Source of the DNA: Streptomyces sp. CA-210063
GTDB lineage: Bacteria; Actinomycetota; Actinomycetes; Streptomycetales; Streptomycetaceae
Length of the DNA stretch: 64,000 bases
Direction: 5' to 3'
Assembly: GCF_024612015.1 (NCBI RefSeq)
Contig: NZ_CP102512.1
Coordinates: forward strand, 2,914,001-2,978,000
Below the pieces are notes generated by a model. That model ran no database searches and had not been told where the DNA came from. It was given only the letters and a program-made list of their open reading frames with translations. Made by a program: the position numbers and the translations under genes. Below are positions 63,621-64,000 of this stretch, in pieces (the stretch's first letter is position 1; every line of letters begins with the position of its first letter).

Positions 63621-64000
63621 TCACCTGGCCGGCGGTGCCAAGGTCGCCGGGGTCGGGCCGTCGGGGCGGACCGTGAAGCCGTGGACCGCCTTCGTGGGCG
63701 TGGACCGGAAGGCCACGGTGTGGGCCGGCAGGAGGTGTTCGAGCAGCACGGTCGATTCGCGGAGCGCGAACTGCAGGCCGAGGCAGGCGCGGGGGCCAAT
63801 ACCGAAGGGGAAGTAGGCGCCCGGGTGGGTGGGGCGGCCGTCCGGCGTGGTGAAGCGCCGGGGGTCGAAGTGCTCCGGGCCCGGCCACAGTTCGGGATCG
63901 CGGTGGGTGAGGTACGGGCAAACGAGCAGGTCGGTGCCCGCCTCGACGGTGTAGCCGGCGAGGGTGTCGTCCTCGGCGGCGTGGCGGGGCAGGATCCAGG
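63621..64000 (-). CDS. Cytochrome P450, C-terminal part (5' truncated by window edge)
   Basis: The visible ~126 residues end at TGA 63621-63623. The haem-binding loop is FGIGPRACLG (axial Cys thiolate), preceded by the PERF-type region HFDPRRFTTPDGRPTHPGAY and the LTHRDPELWPGPEHF block. This pattern (HRDPELWPGPEHFDPRRF) is typical of self-standing CYP enzymes of class E/I. The oxygen-activating helix and N-terminus are outside the window. Confidence 0.9.
   Translation of the reverse strand, partial: WILPRHAAEDDTLAGYTVEAGTDLLVCPYLTHRDPELWPGPEHFDPRRFTTPDGRPTHPGAYFPFGIGPRACLGLQFALRESTVLLEHLLPAHTVAFRSTPTKAVHGFTVRPDGPTPATLAPPAR

Overview
The window is high-GC actinobacterial chromosome, almost certainly Streptomyces. 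Coding sequences show strong G/C bias at the third codon position and frequent GTG/TTG starts. Two complete conservons (cvnABCD), NdgR beside leuCD, a HupS-type HU protein with a lysine/alanine tail and a near twin of Streptomyces griseus trypsin are all present. From memory, the gene order (thiL-ddl-gpsA-cofC-hupS-leuDC-ndgR-tRNAs-gltX-cvn1-cvn2-accB/E-cimA-ilvE-leuB-pruA/putA) follows the central core chromosome of S. coelicolor; no database was consulted.

Layout. 1-2353: the end of a TPR-type regulator and an FAD monooxygenase. 2355-4908: a mobile unit with 12-bp inverted ends and a 5-bp target duplication. It carries a small membrane protein, a methyltransferase and the decayed 3' half of a transposase. 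4988-7771: thiD-thiL, a stand-alone Lrp/AsnC sensor domain and a DUF3515 lipoprotein. 7839-11901: ddl, gpsA, a plsC-type acyltransferase, cofC and a small protein. 12105-16346: hupS, leuD-leuC and divergent ndgR. 16502-19135: DUF4188/MerR divergent pair, five tRNA genes (Glu, Gln, Glu, Glu, Gln) and a HAD hydrolase. 19229-21859: gltX, an FAH-family hydrolase and a 59-residue peptide gene. 22462-33126: tandem conservons 1 and 2. 33389-35221: acyl-CoA carboxylase epsilon and beta subunits.

35375-45285 is more accessory: polysaccharide lyase 8, YceI, YdeI, an APH-fold kinase, an ATPase with a nuclease-like C-terminus, a broken NB-ARC/TPR gene joined to a DUF397 remnant, trypsin and a glycine-rich membrane protein. 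45388-56385: GH3 glycosidase, cimA with a probable attenuator, two secreted beta-propeller proteins, ilvE, leuB, a Tat-exported phosphatase and a small gene. 56701-64000: proline catabolism (putA-pruA with pucR), gap with divergent marR, merR with an alpha/beta hydrolase, and a truncated cytochrome P450.

How the genes work together. Branched-chain amino acid genes are scattered through the window: leuCD/ndgR, cimA, ilvE and leuB. The cimA leader encodes a short peptide starting Met-Ile-Ile, followed by an intrinsic terminator, which suits control by isoleucine supply. The tRNA-Glu/Gln cluster lies beside gltX, the synthetase expected to charge both tRNAs in an organism lacking GlnRS. The conservons are predicted membrane-associated sensor/GTPase complexes. 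The best candidates for undescribed biology are the IS-bounded cargo unit, the cimA attenuator, the duplicated-motif peptide and the gene-conversion tract between the two cvnD genes.
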